Assembly: GCA_964572225.1 (NCBI GenBank)
Contig: CAZNFR010000041.1
Span: forward strand, 1-30,637
Length of the DNA stretch: 30,637 bases
Direction of reading: 5' to 3'
DNA from: CAZNFR01 sp964572225
Lineage (GTDB): Bacteria; Bacteroidota; Bacteroidia; Bacteroidales; GCA-2748055
The position numbers and the translations under genes were made by a program. This document shows, piece by piece, positions 14,614 through 23,313 of the stretch; the first letter of the stretch is position 1, and each line of letters opens with the position of its first letter. The notes beneath the pieces were generated by a model, which saw only the letters and a list, made by a program, of their open reading frames with translations, had not been told where the DNA came from and did not search any database.

Positions 14614-17211
14614 TCATGGGGAAATTGTTTGGGGACTGCTTGCCGGAAGGAGGTCCCTGGCTCTGTAGAACCTTGATATCACTGCATTTTTATAATCGTT
14701 GAGATCATTCAGAAGTTCTAGGTGGTCCTGACTTAATCCTTCAAGGTTTTCCCAGTGGTAATTCATCTGGACAATGATTTCATCCCCCAACTTAACGGCT
14801 CTTTGAGCAAACCCGTTATTTTCCAAATCGATACACACCGCTAAAAGCCTGAAATACAAATTATTGAACCGGATCATTTCATCGGCATAGAACTTATCGA
14901 ACAACTGAAGCAAAACTTTATAGGTAGAAAAGGCCGGTGAATAGGCAGAAGGGTTCCAAAAGTAGTCCATTGCCGTAGCGGTTCTGATCACGTCCAGAAC
15001 CGAGTTGCCATTGATCCGGATAAAAACTTCATTGTTAAAATCGCCAGGACTGATCCCTGTGATTTCGGTGTCGTAAGGTTCAAAAATGGAGGACATAAGT
15101 GCCTTTCCCGGGTATAGGGAGGCATATCCCTGATTTAACCGGTTGGATTTATGTATGGTAAGGGTCTGATCAAACAGGGAGGTTTGGATTTTATTGTCTG
15201 AAAGGTATGAGTAAAGATCGGATTTATCCAGGAATTCGGGGTACATCACAGAGCCTGACCAAAGAAGGCTTTTCCAATCGGGTCCCTCCTTTTCCAGAAT
15301 ATGAAAATAACGATAGACTCCCTCAGGCATATTATCCCTTATCCTGTTATGATAAAGGGCCGGCTTAAAATAAATCTCGGGAGAGGCAGAGCTAAAATCC
15401 CTCCAGAAGAGGGAACTTAATTCGGTAAATTCATGGAATTTCCTTTTGTCGGTAATGCCGGGATCGTTTCCGGCCGAGACATCCATGATCACTTCCCACA
15501 AAAAAAGATCGGACAGGATTAACTTTTTGTCCGGGGCTCCAATCTTTGCCGACATTGATGTAAGAATTTGTGCTTCTGCTTTGATCCTTTGAAGGACTTT
15601 AGGATTGATCTCCTTATCATTCAGTACATAGGTATTGAGTAATTCCGGTGAGCGATAGGAGGTGAGAGAGTACCCTGTTTGGATGTAGGAGAACTCATTT
15701 TCAAGGGTTTCCAGATTTTTGATCCATACCGGAGGGATATCCTGAATAGTGATCTGACCGGGATTGCTTTTATTGGGTTCTGCTATAAAAGAATTGACTC
15801 CGGTTTGAGCCAGGTACTTCAATTCCTTCCCTGTGATCACCGGTGCCCATGATTCTGAGTCGTAGACCGGTATTATCAGGGAACGATTTTGGTACCAGGG
15901 AAAATCAACTATATCATAATGATGATAGCTTAATTGTTTGTTGGAGATCAATTGCCCCAGGGTATGAAAGGCATGCATCAGACCTTCGCTATCGGAATAG
16001 CCTATAAATACAACGTTCTCATTCTCATTCAGTCTCTTTAAAAAATACGCCTGGCTGCGGTCTTCCAGGGCATTATGGGGTAATGCCTTTACCAATCCGG
16101 CCAAACTTGTATTTCCAATGCTGAAAATAACCGGAAGGGTTTCAAGGTCCTTCTGGGTTATCCTGTTCGTGATGATTTTATCTCCCTGATTAAAGATCCC
16201 TGTTTCCCTTAATCTTTTTTCAAAGCTCCGGATGATAGCAAGGGAGGTTCTGTCAATATTACCCGGAACAAGGATCACAGGTTTAAATTCTTCCCCCGAA
16301 GCATACGTAGCAATAAGATCCAGGGTCTTGGGATACTGGGCAGTCTGGGGTCGAGGCACCAGGTATTCAATCCTTTCAAGTGTACTGTCCATAACTGGCA
16401 TCAGCTCTTCCAGCATAGTGAAATTACGTTGAGAATACCGGAAATCAACCCAATCTACCCACATCTCACCCAGCCCTTTCAGACCTATAAATATTTTAAC
16501 ATAGCGGGTACCCTCGGGAATATTTCCTTCTTCAAAAGGAAAATTACCACTCCGTGCCTGTATGCGGGACCAACCGAATTCGTTGATATCGTTCAGATTG
16601 GAAAAAGCAAATCCTTTGAATGAGTTATCGATAAGATGGTCGTATCCTGGATGATAAAAGTGGTTACGGATCAGGACTTTGTTTTTATCGTAACATAAGA
16701 GCCTTATATTTACGGCATCGAACAGTCCGGCTCCCATTCTTTGCAAATTGGAGAGGGGGTTACGCAGGCGAAGATCCATTTTCAGATGATAATTCCCCGG
16801 TATCACTTTAATGTAATCGCTGAGGATCCCTTCCCCCTGATTATCGGTTTCGTTGACTCTCTCCCTGAAGATCTTTATGGCATGAATGCCATTGGATGCA
16901 TCACCGGGCCCGTACTCCGGACTGTTTTCAATGTTGGTCCAGTAAACGCTCTCCCCTGCCTTGGCCCAGCCCGGGAGGTTAAAGGATAACTTTAGGGTGT
17001 CGGACATATAATTACGGCCGAGTTCGAAAGAAGGATTGGTAATAAGGTTTCCCTTTTCCAGTTCCCTGAGGCGGACATTCAGTGGAACCGCTGTGGGATT
17101 CAAACTTGAACCCTGGGGCTGAAGGTTGGCCACCGGGGTTTTGGGATCGCAGCTGAAAAGCAGGATCAAACAGGATATTAATATGAGTATGGAATACTTC
17201 CTGATCTGCAT
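14614..17211 (-). CDS. Large lipoprotein with degenerate GH84-like glycosidase architecture
   Basis: 865 residues. A lipoprotein signal (L-L-F-S-C, Cys21) is followed by a jelly-roll, carbohydrate-binding-like region (about 53-260; L-I-T-N-P-S-F-E-L). A GH20b/GH84-type alpha-beta domain spans about 275-435 (Y-L-V-P-R-P-Q-T near the start; F-I-G-Y-S-D-S-E-G-L-M-H-A-F-H-T-L-G-Q-L-I near the end). From about 435 a barrel-like region starts at D-F-P-W-Y-Q-N-R-S-L, and a helical C-terminal part includes M-D-Y-F-W-N-P-S-A-Y-S-P, which resembles the post-barrel region of beta-N-acetylglucosaminidases. The Asp-Asp catalytic pair expected in GH84 is not visible; the closest site is L-I-L-S-D-L-F-L-W-E (about 564-573). 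It may be a binding protein rather than an enzyme. Single gene, not tightly linked to its neighbours. Secretion and lipidation are clear; the family call is moderate. Confidence 0.6.
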   Translation of the reverse strand: MQIRKYSILILISCLILLFSCDPKTPVANLQPQGSSLNPTAVPLNVRLRELEKGNLITNPSFELGRNYMSDTLKLSFNLPGWAKAGESVYWTNIENSPEYGPGDASNGIHAIKIFRERVNETDNQGEGILSDYIKVIPGNYHLKMDLRLRNPLSNLQRMGAGLFDAVNIRLLCYDKNKVLIRNHFYHPGYDHLIDNSFKGFAFSNLNDINEFGWSRIQARSGNFPFEEGNIPEGTRYVKIFIGLKGLGEMWVDWVDFRYSQRNFTMLEELMPVMDSTLERIEYLVPRPQTAQYPKTLDLIATYASGEEFKPVILVPGNIDRTSLAIIRSFEKRLRETGIFNQGDKIITNRITQKDLETLPVIFSIGNTSLAGLVKALPHNALEDRSQAYFLKRLNENENVVFIGYSDSEGLMHAFHTLGQLISNKQLSYHHYDIVDFPWYQNRSLIIPVYDSESWAPVITGKELKYLAQTGVNSFIAEPNKSNPGQITIQDIPPVWIKNLETLENEFSYIQTGYSLTSYRSPELLNTYVLNDKEINPKVLQRIKAEAQILTSMSAKIGAPDKKLILSDLFLWEVIMDVSAGNDPGITDKRKFHEFTELSSLFWRDFSSASPEIYFKPALYHNRIRDNMPEGVYRYFHILEKEGPDWKSLLWSGSVMYPEFLDKSDLYSYLSDNKIQTSLFDQTLTIHKSNRLNQGYASLYPGKALMSSIFEPYDTEITGISPGDFNNEVFIRINGNSVLDVIRTATAMDYFWNPSAYSPAFSTYKVLLQLFDKFYADEMIRFNNLYFRLLAVCIDLENNGFAQRAVKLGDEIIVQMNYHWENLEGLSQDHLELLNDLNDYKNAVISRFYRARDLLPASSPQTISP

Positions 17212-17351
17212 TTAGGACACTTGGTTTAATAAGGCTAAGATAAAAATTATATCTCAATTCCAATTCGCAGGGAATGTTACCCATAATAGAAAAACAACCG
17301 TTTTTACGAAATATTTGGAAATAGGTTCAGAACCGTGAATTAAAGAGAGCT

Positions 17352-17382
17352 TTTCAGAAAACTTAAAAAATCCTTACTTTTG
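17352..17382 (+). promoter_or_regulatory. Promoter of ffh
   Basis: TTTC at 17352-17355, then 19 bases, then TACTTTTG at 17375-17382. This fits TTTG-N19-TAnnTTTG with one mismatch in the upstream box. Predicted start of transcription is near 17389, giving a leader of about 18 bases. Confidence 0.65.
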
Positions 17383-17406
17383 TAAGCGCTAAAAAATCGG
17401 AATCAT

Positions 17407-18738
17407 ATGTTTGAAAATCTATCGGACAGGCTGGAGAAATCCTTCAGGCTTTTGAAGGGTCAGGGGAAAATTACCGAGATCAATATTGCAGAAACCCTTA
17501 AAGAGGTAAGAAGAGCTTTGCTTGATGCGGACGTCAATTTTAAGACAGCCAAGCAGTTTACAGATACCGTTAAGGAAAAGGCACTCGGACAGGATGTTAT
17601 CAAGGCGGTTAAGCCCGGGCAGATGCTGGTTAAAATTGTGCACGACGAGCTGGCAGAGCTGATGGGAGGCAAAAGTGAAGAACTCAATATCTCTGTTAAT
17701 CCTTCCGTCATCCTTATTGCAGGATTACAGGGTAGTGGTAAAACCACCTTCAGCGCCAAACTTGCCCGATTTCTGAAAAGTAAAAAGTCAAAAAATCCTC
17801 TTTTGGTTGCCGGCGACGTTTACCGTCCGGCTGCGATTGAGCAGCTTAAAGTGCTGGGAGAACAGATTGGGGTTCCCGTTTACACCGAAGAAGGGGAAAA
17901 AGATCCCGTTAAAATTGCAAAAAATGCCATTAAGGAGGCGAAGACAAAAGGAAATAACCTGGTGATCATTGATACCGCCGGTCGTCTTGCCATCGATGAA
18001 AATATGATGAAAGAGATAGAGTCCATCAAAAAGGCTGTGAATCCTCACGAGATCCTTTTTGTAGTAGATTCCATGACGGGTCAGGATGCAGTGAACACAG
18101 CCAGTGAGTTTAACGAGAGACTGGATTTTAACGGGGTTGTTCTAACAAAGCTTGACGGAGATACCCGGGGTGGCGCGGCCCTTTCCATTAAATCGGTGGT
18201 CAACAAGCCGATCAAGTTCGTAGGTACGGGTGAGAAAATGGATGCACTGGATGTCTTTTACCCGGAAAGGATGGCCGACCGGATTCTGGGAATGGGTGAT
18301 ATTGTATCCCTTGTGGAGAGGGCTCAGGAACAAATAGACCAGGAGGAAGCAAGGAAACTTCAGAAGAAAATAGCCAGGAATCAATTTAATTTTGACGATT
18401 TCCTTTCTCAGATCCAGCAAATTAAAAAAATGGGGAATATCAAGGATCTGGCAGGCATGATCCCCGGAATGGGAAAGGCATTGAAAGACATGGATCTGGA
18501 TGATGATGCCTTTAAAGGAGTGGAAGCAATTATCCGATCAATGACCCCGGAAGAAAGAGGTAATCCCATGATCCTTAATGGCAGTCGCAGGAAAAGAATA
18601 GCCGATGGAAGTGGAAACTCCATGCAGGAAGTAAATCAGCTCATTAAACAATTCAACGATACCCGGAAAATGATGAAAATGATGTCGGGTGGCAAGGGCA
18701 AAAATATGGCCAAAATGATGGGAATGATGAGAAATTAA
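17407..18738 (+). CDS. ffh: Signal recognition particle protein Ffh (SRP54)
   Basis: 443 residues. It binds 4.5S RNA and signal sequences of nascent membrane proteins and, through GTP hydrolysis with FtsY, delivers ribosomes to the translocon. The N domain (1-about 90) is followed by the GTPase G domain with G1 L-Q-G-S-G-K-T-T (about 106-113), D-T-A-G-R-L, T-K-L-D-G-D-T-R-G-G and F-V-G-T-G-E-K. The Met-rich M domain (about 300-443) ends M-A-K-M-M-G-M-M. All GTPase motifs are intact. The gene has its own promoter and is followed by folD after 19 bases. The linkage with folD suggests co-transcription. Confidence 0.96.
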   Translation: MFENLSDRLEKSFRLLKGQGKITEINIAETLKEVRRALLDADVNFKTAKQFTDTVKEKALGQDVIKAVKPGQMLVKIVHDELAELMGGKSEELNISVNPSVILIAGLQGSGKTTFSAKLARFLKSKKSKNPLLVAGDVYRPAAIEQLKVLGEQIGVPVYTEEGEKDPVKIAKNAIKEAKTKGNNLVIIDTAGRLAIDENMMKEIESIKKAVNPHEILFVVDSMTGQDAVNTASEFNERLDFNGVVLTKLDGDTRGGAALSIKSVVNKPIKFVGTGEKMDALDVFYPERMADRILGMGDIVSLVERAQEQIDQEEARKLQKKIARNQFNFDDFLSQIQQIKKMGNIKDLAGMIPGMGKALKDMDLDDDAFKGVEAIIRSMTPEERGNPMILNGSRRKRIADGSGNSMQEVNQLIKQFNDTRKMMKMMSGGKGKNMAKMMGMMRN

Positions 18739-18757
18739 CCTACATACAGCATAACAG

Positions 18758-19639
18758 ATGATCCTTATCGAAGGCAAAAAAGTTGCCGAACAAATCAAAT
18801 CAGAAATCGCAGAAGAAGTAAAAACCATCCTTTCCTCAGGTGGGAAAAGACCCCACCTGGCTGCAGTCCTGGTTGGTCATGACGGAGGAAGTGAGACCTA
18901 TGTAAGTCATAAGGTAAGGGCCTGCGAGCAGGTGGGATTTGAATCTACATTATTGCGTTACGAAGATAATATCACAGAAGAGAAATTGCTGGAAACCGTA
19001 TACCAACTGAATAAAAATGAAGATGTGGATGGTTTTATTGTTCAGTTACCCCTTCCTTCCCATATATCAGAAGATAAGATTATTGAAGCCATCAAACCGG
19101 AAAAAGATGTGGATGGTTTTCACCCAGTCAATCTGGGTCGGATGGTGATCGGGCTTCCCGGCTTTGTTTCCGCAACCCCGGCAGGGATCATTGAGCTTAT
19201 CCAGAGGTATTCAATCGATACCAGTGGCAAACATTGTGTGGTTGTGGGCCGGAGTAACATAGTGGGGAAACCTGTCAGCATTCTCCTCGGACAAAAACGA
19301 AGCCCCGGTAACTGTACCGTTACCCTTGCCCATAGTCGTACAGCCGATCTGCCCGGCATTTGCCGCCAGGCAGATATCCTGATTGCTGCCCTGGGTAAAC
19401 CTGAGTTTATTACACCGGATATGGTTAAGGAAGGTGCCGTTGTAATTGATGTAGGAACTACCAGGGTCAAATCAGAGCTAACCAAATCGGGCTGGAAGCT
19501 AAAGGGAGATGTTCTCTTCGAGGAGGTGGCACCCAAATGCTCCCATATTACTCCGGTGCCAGGGGGTGTGGGTCCCATGACCATCGTCTCCCTGTTAAAA
19601 AATACCCTTATTGCTTCTCGAAAAGAATTGTACTCCTGA
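18758..19639 (+). CDS. folD: Bifunctional methylene-THF dehydrogenase / methenyl-THF cyclohydrolase FolD
   Basis: 293 residues. FolD interconverts 5,10-methylene-THF and 10-formyl-THF, supplying one-carbon units for purines and formyl-Met. The catalytic motif Y-V-S-H-K (Y-x-x-x-K) lies near residue 50. V-D-G-F-I-V-Q-L-P-L-P, the nucleotide loop G-R-S-N-I-V-G-K-P and the C-terminal P-G-G-V-G-P-M-T are all intact. It starts 19 bases after ffh without a visible promoter, so it is probably in one transcript with ffh. It ends 2 bases before the argS stop on the other strand; no terminator hairpin separates the convergent genes. Confidence 0.95.
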   Translation: MILIEGKKVAEQIKSEIAEEVKTILSSGGKRPHLAAVLVGHDGGSETYVSHKVRACEQVGFESTLLRYEDNITEEKLLETVYQLNKNEDVDGFIVQLPLPSHISEDKIIEAIKPEKDVDGFHPVNLGRMVIGLPGFVSATPAGIIELIQRYSIDTSGKHCVVVGRSNIVGKPVSILLGQKRSPGNCTVTLAHSRTADLPGICRQADILIAALGKPEFITPDMVKEGAVVIDVGTTRVKSELTKSGWKLKGDVLFEEVAPKCSHITPVPGGVGPMTIVSLLKNTLIASRKELYS

Positions 19640-19641
19640 TC

Positions 19642-21429
19642 TTACATTCTGTCCGGCATTTCAATGCCCAAAAGACCCATGCCGGAATCCAGGACCTTTC
19701 CACAAACGGAGGATAATGCCAGTCGAAGGACCCTTTTGTCGGGATCTTCCACATTTAAAATCGAATGATCATGGTAAAACTGATTAAATTCCCGGGCCAG
19801 CTCATATAGATAATTGGCAAGGAGAGAAGGATTAAGCTCCCTACCGGCTGATTGCAAAACAGCTGGGAAATCGTAAAGGGTGCGGATCAGAGAAATCTCC
19901 TTATCACTAATATCATAATCCACAGTACTTTCCGGAGCAGAGGCAGCAGACTTTCGTAAAACCGATTGAATTCTGGCATAAGTATACTGAATGAAAGGTC
20001 CGGTGTTACCATTAAAATCAATGGACTCTGCAGGATTAAAAGTCATATTCTTCTTGGGATCCACTTTCAGAATAAAATACTTAAGGGCTGCGAGACCCAC
20101 GCGGTGGTAAATGTTCTCTTTTTCTTCTCCCGAAAGTCCGGATAATTTGCCCAGCTCATCCGACATTTCCCTGGCTGTCCTGACCATTTCATCCATCAGA
20201 TCATCGGCATCCACCACGGTACCTTCTCTGGACTTCATTTTTCCTTCAGGGAGCTCTACCATCCCATAGGAAAGGTGATGGATCTGTTCCGCCCAGGGAT
20301 ACCCCAGTTTTAATAAAACCAGCTTCAATACCTGAAAATGGTAATTCTGCTCATTTCCTACCACATAAATATGCTGGTCGATGTTATATTCACTAAACCG
20401 CTGATGCGCCGTACCCAGATCCTGGGTCATATAAACTGAAGTTCCGTCGGAACGAAGAAGAAGTTTACTGTCAAGCCCCTCCCCGCTAAGGTCAGCCCAA
20501 ACCGATCCATCCTCCTTCCTGATCAGGGCACCATTTTCAAGCCCTTTGGTTACCAGATCCTTACCCAATTTATAGGTTTCAGACTCGTAATAGATCTTAT
20601 CAAAACTAACCCCCAATCTGCGGTAGGTATTATCGAAGCCCTCATACACCCAGCTGTTCATCTGATTCCACAACCTGTTCACACCGGCATCCCCGGTCTC
20701 CCATTTCCGGAGCATTTCCCGGGCCTCATTCATAAGGGAACTTTGCTGCACGGCTTCCTCCTCACTCAATCCCTGGGCTTTGAGCGTTTCAAGTTCCTTT
20801 TTAAACTCCTTATCAAAAAGGACGTAATAATCACCCACCAGTTTATCTCCTTTTTTACCGGCAGACTCCGGACTTTCTCCCTTACCCCATTTTTGACATG
20901 CTAGCATGGATTTGCATATATGTATGCCCCGGTCATTCACCAGGTTAACCTTTACTACCTTCCTTCCGGTGGCTTCCAGAATCATCGAAAGGGAATAACC
21001 AAGTAAATTATTCCTTATATGTCCGAGATGTAAGGGCTTATTGGTATTGGGAGAGGAATACTCAACCATTACCGCCGGAAGGCCTTCATCAACAGAGCTA
21101 AATCCGAATTTTCCTTCCTCAAATGATTTCGAAAGAAAACCAATCCAATACTCCCTGCTAACGGAAATATTTAGAAAACCCTTGACCACGTTGTAAGAGG
21201 TGAACTCAGGATAATGGGATACAATGTGATCTCCCAGTGAGTTGGCAGTCAACTCAGGATTTTTACCGGAAAATTTCAGCAAAGGAAAGACAACCACCGT
21301 CAATTCACCCTTAAAGTCTTTTCTGGTTTTTTGAATTTGAATAAGCTCATTATCAGGTACAACAGAATACAATTGATCAAAGCTTTTCAAAACCGCTTCG
21401 AATAAAACATCTTCAATTTTTTTGATCAT
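19642..21429 (-). CDS. argS: Arginyl-tRNA synthetase
   Basis: 595 residues from the ATG at 21429 (M-I-K-K-I-E-D-V-L-F). A longer start at 21477 falls inside the -7 promoter box and is rejected. ArgS charges tRNA-Arg. The HIGH-type motif reads H-L-G-H in P-N-T-N-K-P-L-H-L-G-H-I-R-N, the KMSK equivalent is K-M-K-S-R-E-G, and W-A-E-Q-I-H-H-L-S-Y-G-M-V precedes it. The N-terminal tRNA D-loop-binding domain (about 1-110) and the C-terminal anticodon-binding DALR-like domain (about 480-595) are present. The length is typical of the family. Confidence 0.95.
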   Translation of the reverse strand: MIKKIEDVLFEAVLKSFDQLYSVVPDNELIQIQKTRKDFKGELTVVVFPLLKFSGKNPELTANSLGDHIVSHYPEFTSYNVVKGFLNISVSREYWIGFLSKSFEEGKFGFSSVDEGLPAVMVEYSSPNTNKPLHLGHIRNNLLGYSLSMILEATGRKVVKVNLVNDRGIHICKSMLACQKWGKGESPESAGKKGDKLVGDYYVLFDKEFKKELETLKAQGLSEEEAVQQSSLMNEAREMLRKWETGDAGVNRLWNQMNSWVYEGFDNTYRRLGVSFDKIYYESETYKLGKDLVTKGLENGALIRKEDGSVWADLSGEGLDSKLLLRSDGTSVYMTQDLGTAHQRFSEYNIDQHIYVVGNEQNYHFQVLKLVLLKLGYPWAEQIHHLSYGMVELPEGKMKSREGTVVDADDLMDEMVRTAREMSDELGKLSGLSGEEKENIYHRVGLAALKYFILKVDPKKNMTFNPAESIDFNGNTGPFIQYTYARIQSVLRKSAASAPESTVDYDISDKEISLIRTLYDFPAVLQSAGRELNPSLLANYLYELAREFNQFYHDHSILNVEDPDKRVLRLALSSVCGKVLDSGMGLLGIEMPDRM

Positions 21430-21474
21430 GGTTGTTAAAGGCTTGAATTCCGTATAATTCAGGATTGGAAGATG

Positions 21475-21504
21475 CAAAGATAAGGACAGAAGATTAACCG
21501 GAAA
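21475..21504 (-). promoter_or_regulatory. Promoter of argS
   Basis: On the minus strand TTTC (21504-21501) is followed after 18 bases by TATCTTTG (21482-21475). The second box is a perfect TAnnTTTG match. It gives a leader of about 40 bases and rules out the longer argS start. Confidence 0.6.
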
Positions 21505-21510
21505 GGACTT

Positions 21511-21547
21511 TATAAAAAAAAAGTGTCATCTTCCCAGATGACACTTT
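21511..21547 (-). terminator. Orphan intrinsic terminator-like hairpin
   Basis: A perfect 12-bp inverted repeat (AAAGTGTCATCT at 21520-21531, AGATGACACTTT at 21536-21547) with a TCCC loop. On the minus strand it is followed by a run of nine T (three of them in the stem). No minus-strand gene that it would end was found between it and the plus-strand gene at 21887. Confidence 0.7.
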
Positions 21548-21809
21548 AATTAACTAACCCTAAAACTATTTATGAAAAGAAAACTACAAGTTATTTATTC
21601 AAACTCAAATTATATGCCAAAGTTTATTAACCTGAAACTTTTATTCTTTAAACGTAAACTCTAACTAAATGTTTTTAAAAAAATAAAAAATTAGTATAAA
21701 AATTATATTAATTTAACAATTGTCCGGATGAAAGGTTGAAAAAGTTTGATAAACAATTTGTTCCGGCTGTATTACATCAGGGTTAACTCAAAGAACCTGT
21801 TAATTTCAT
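21548..21809. other. AT-rich intergenic stretch with a possible receptor-gene remnant
   Basis: Part of the 457-base gap between argS and the glycosyltransferase gene. A plus-strand ORF at 21572-21664 encodes 30 residues (M-K-R-K-L-Q-V-I-Y-S-N-S-N-Y-M-P-K-F). The leader before it (TAACTAACCCTAAAAC...) and the start of the peptide resemble the 5' ends of SusC/TonB-receptor genes in Bacteroidota, but it stops before a full signal peptide. The rest, to about 21720, is very AT-rich with no other structure seen. Confidence 0.4.
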
Positions 21810-21817
21810 TAACTTTG
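21810..21817 (+). promoter_or_regulatory. -7 box of the glycosyltransferase gene (TAACTTTG)
   Basis: A perfect TAnnTTTG box, 69 bases before the TTG start codon. No clear -33 element at the expected distance. Confidence 0.45.
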
Positions 21818-21886
21818 ACTATCTTAAGACGGGTTTAATTCAATCTTTATTACATTGTTGCCAGTATTTAACGATTTTTAACATAG

Positions 21887-23014
21887 TTGAAAAGGTCCAA
21901 AACTCTGCATATCATTAGCTTACAGGTACCTTACCCGCCCGACTATGGCGGTGTAATAGATATTTATCATAAAATCAGGCATTTGAATAATTCCGGTTGG
22001 AAGGTAATCCTCCATTGTTTTATCTACGGGAGGGAAAAATCTACAGAATTAGAAGCCTTATGCGAAAAGGTCTGCTATTATCCGAGGAAAACGGGTATTT
22101 TTTCTCAGCTTCATTTCCAGCCTTATATAGTAAGATCCAGAAGATCAGCTGATCTGCTTCGGAACCTCCTGGCAGACGAACAACCCATTTTGTTCGAAGG
22201 CATTCATAGTTGTTACTATCTTTCGCATCCCTCACTTAAGAACCGGAATAAAATTGTAAGGACTCACAACATTGAGCATCATTACTACCGTGGGCTGTGC
22301 GAGGCCGAAAAGCGGTTATGGAAAAAGTTGTTTTTTCTCCTTGAAAGCTTCAAGCTCAGATTTGCAGAGAAAAGGTTCAGGCATGCTCAATGGATTGCTG
22401 CGATCTCAGAAGCCGATCATGCGTATTTCTCGAAACGTTTCGGGAAAACCCTGTACATACCTCCTTTTCATTCCAACGACCGCTTACAAAGCCTTAGCGG
22501 AAGAGGTGATTACATGCTATTCCACGGCAATATGAGCGTTCCGGAGAACCAGAGAGCTCTGCGTTTCCTGCTTTTGGAAATATGTGGTTCTTCCCCCCTG
22601 CCTCTGAAGGTGGCAGGAAAGAATATTCCAGCTGAGATCATTTCCGAAGCCCGGGAAAAAAACCTCAGGGTTGAATTCTATCCTTCACCGGGAACAACAG
22701 AGATGGACAATCTGATCATGAATGCACAATTGATCCTTCTTTTCAGTTTTCAATCGACCGGGATCAAGCTTAAACTTATGGATTCCCTTTTTAAGGGCAG
22801 ATACTGTATTGCCAATGGACGGATCCTAACCGAAAAAGTTCTTGAAAATACCTGTATTAGAGCAGATACAGCGGATGAGATCCTGGCGGGCATTACCAAA
22901 ATTAAATCAATCAGCTTTACCGACGAAGATATTCAAAAACGAAGAGCTGCTCTTCGAAACTATGAGAATGAAGGGAATTGTGCCCGGCTTACTTCAGCAA
23001 TACTAAATCATTAA
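21887..23014 (+). CDS. Glycosyltransferase, GT4-like
   Basis: 375 residues. The reading frame begins at a TTG (21887) that directly follows an in-frame TAG, so TTG is almost certainly the start; the next in-frame Met comes far too late. The N terminus T-L-H-I-I-S-L-Q-V-P-Y-P-P-D-Y-G-G-V has the sugar-acceptor loop layout of GT-B enzymes, and R-T-H-N-I-E-H-H-Y-Y follows at about 125-134. The second Rossmann half includes M-L-F-H-G-N-M-S-V-P-E-N and the region around L-F-S-F-Q-S-T-G-I-K-L-K, where GT4 enzymes contact the nucleotide sugar (the usual E-x7-E is not obvious). The substrate is unknown. It stands alone, without surface-polysaccharide neighbours. Confidence 0.75.
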   Translation: MKRSKTLHIISLQVPYPPDYGGVIDIYHKIRHLNNSGWKVILHCFIYGREKSTELEALCEKVCYYPRKTGIFSQLHFQPYIVRSRRSADLLRNLLADEQPILFEGIHSCYYLSHPSLKNRNKIVRTHNIEHHYYRGLCEAEKRLWKKLFFLLESFKLRFAEKRFRHAQWIAAISEADHAYFSKRFGKTLYIPPFHSNDRLQSLSGRGDYMLFHGNMSVPENQRALRFLLLEICGSSPLPLKVAGKNIPAEIISEAREKNLRVEFYPSPGTTEMDNLIMNAQLILLFSFQSTGIKLKLMDSLFKGRYCIANGRILTEKVLENTCIRADTADEILAGITKIKSISFTDEDIQKRRAALRNYENEGNCARLTSAILNH

Positions 23015-23026
23015 TTGCCGGTGCAG

Positions 23027-23239
23027 TTAAATCTCATTATCTCTGTTTTCCCGCATCAGCAGGGCAAAAATGAACACAATTACCGCAGCAGCAGCAAGGA
23101 TCACCATCAAAGATTTAAAAAGCTTAACCAACAGGTTTTCCCAGTCGATTATTTCCCAGATACCCAGGATTGCCAGGACGCAAAAAAGCAGGACCATTCC
23201 GCTGAGAATGTAGGCAATAACTTTTTTAACAGAGTTCAT
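23027..23239 (-). CDS. Small two-helix membrane protein, conserved-looking
   Basis: 70 residues. Two hydrophobic helices (about 7-28 and 41-62) are joined by a short loop (I-W-E-I-I-D-W-E-N). The N terminus is basic (M-N-S-V-K-K) and the tail is charged. It resembles small inner-membrane proteins common in Bacteroidota, but I know no function. It is convergent with the glycosyltransferase gene, 12 bases apart. A plus-strand open frame covers the same bases but lacks any protein-like pattern. Confidence 0.65.
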   Translation of the reverse strand: MNSVKKVIAYILSGMVLLFCVLAILGIWEIIDWENLLVKLFKSLMVILAAAAVIVFIFALLMRENRDNEI

Positions 23240-23313
23240 TTCGGAGGGTTTTAGATTAGGGTAAGTGTTTGGAATAAAGAGTTTTTAGTTCAGAAAAACA
23301 GGATTCAAGCGAT

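Noticed and set aside
19120..19584. A 154-codon minus-strand open frame
   Set aside because: It is antisense to folD, which has all its catalytic motifs; no ribosome site or family pattern.
23015..23254. A 79-codon plus-strand open frame after the glycosyltransferase gene
   Set aside because: It overlaps the small membrane protein on the other strand, whose two helices and charged ends look like a real protein.
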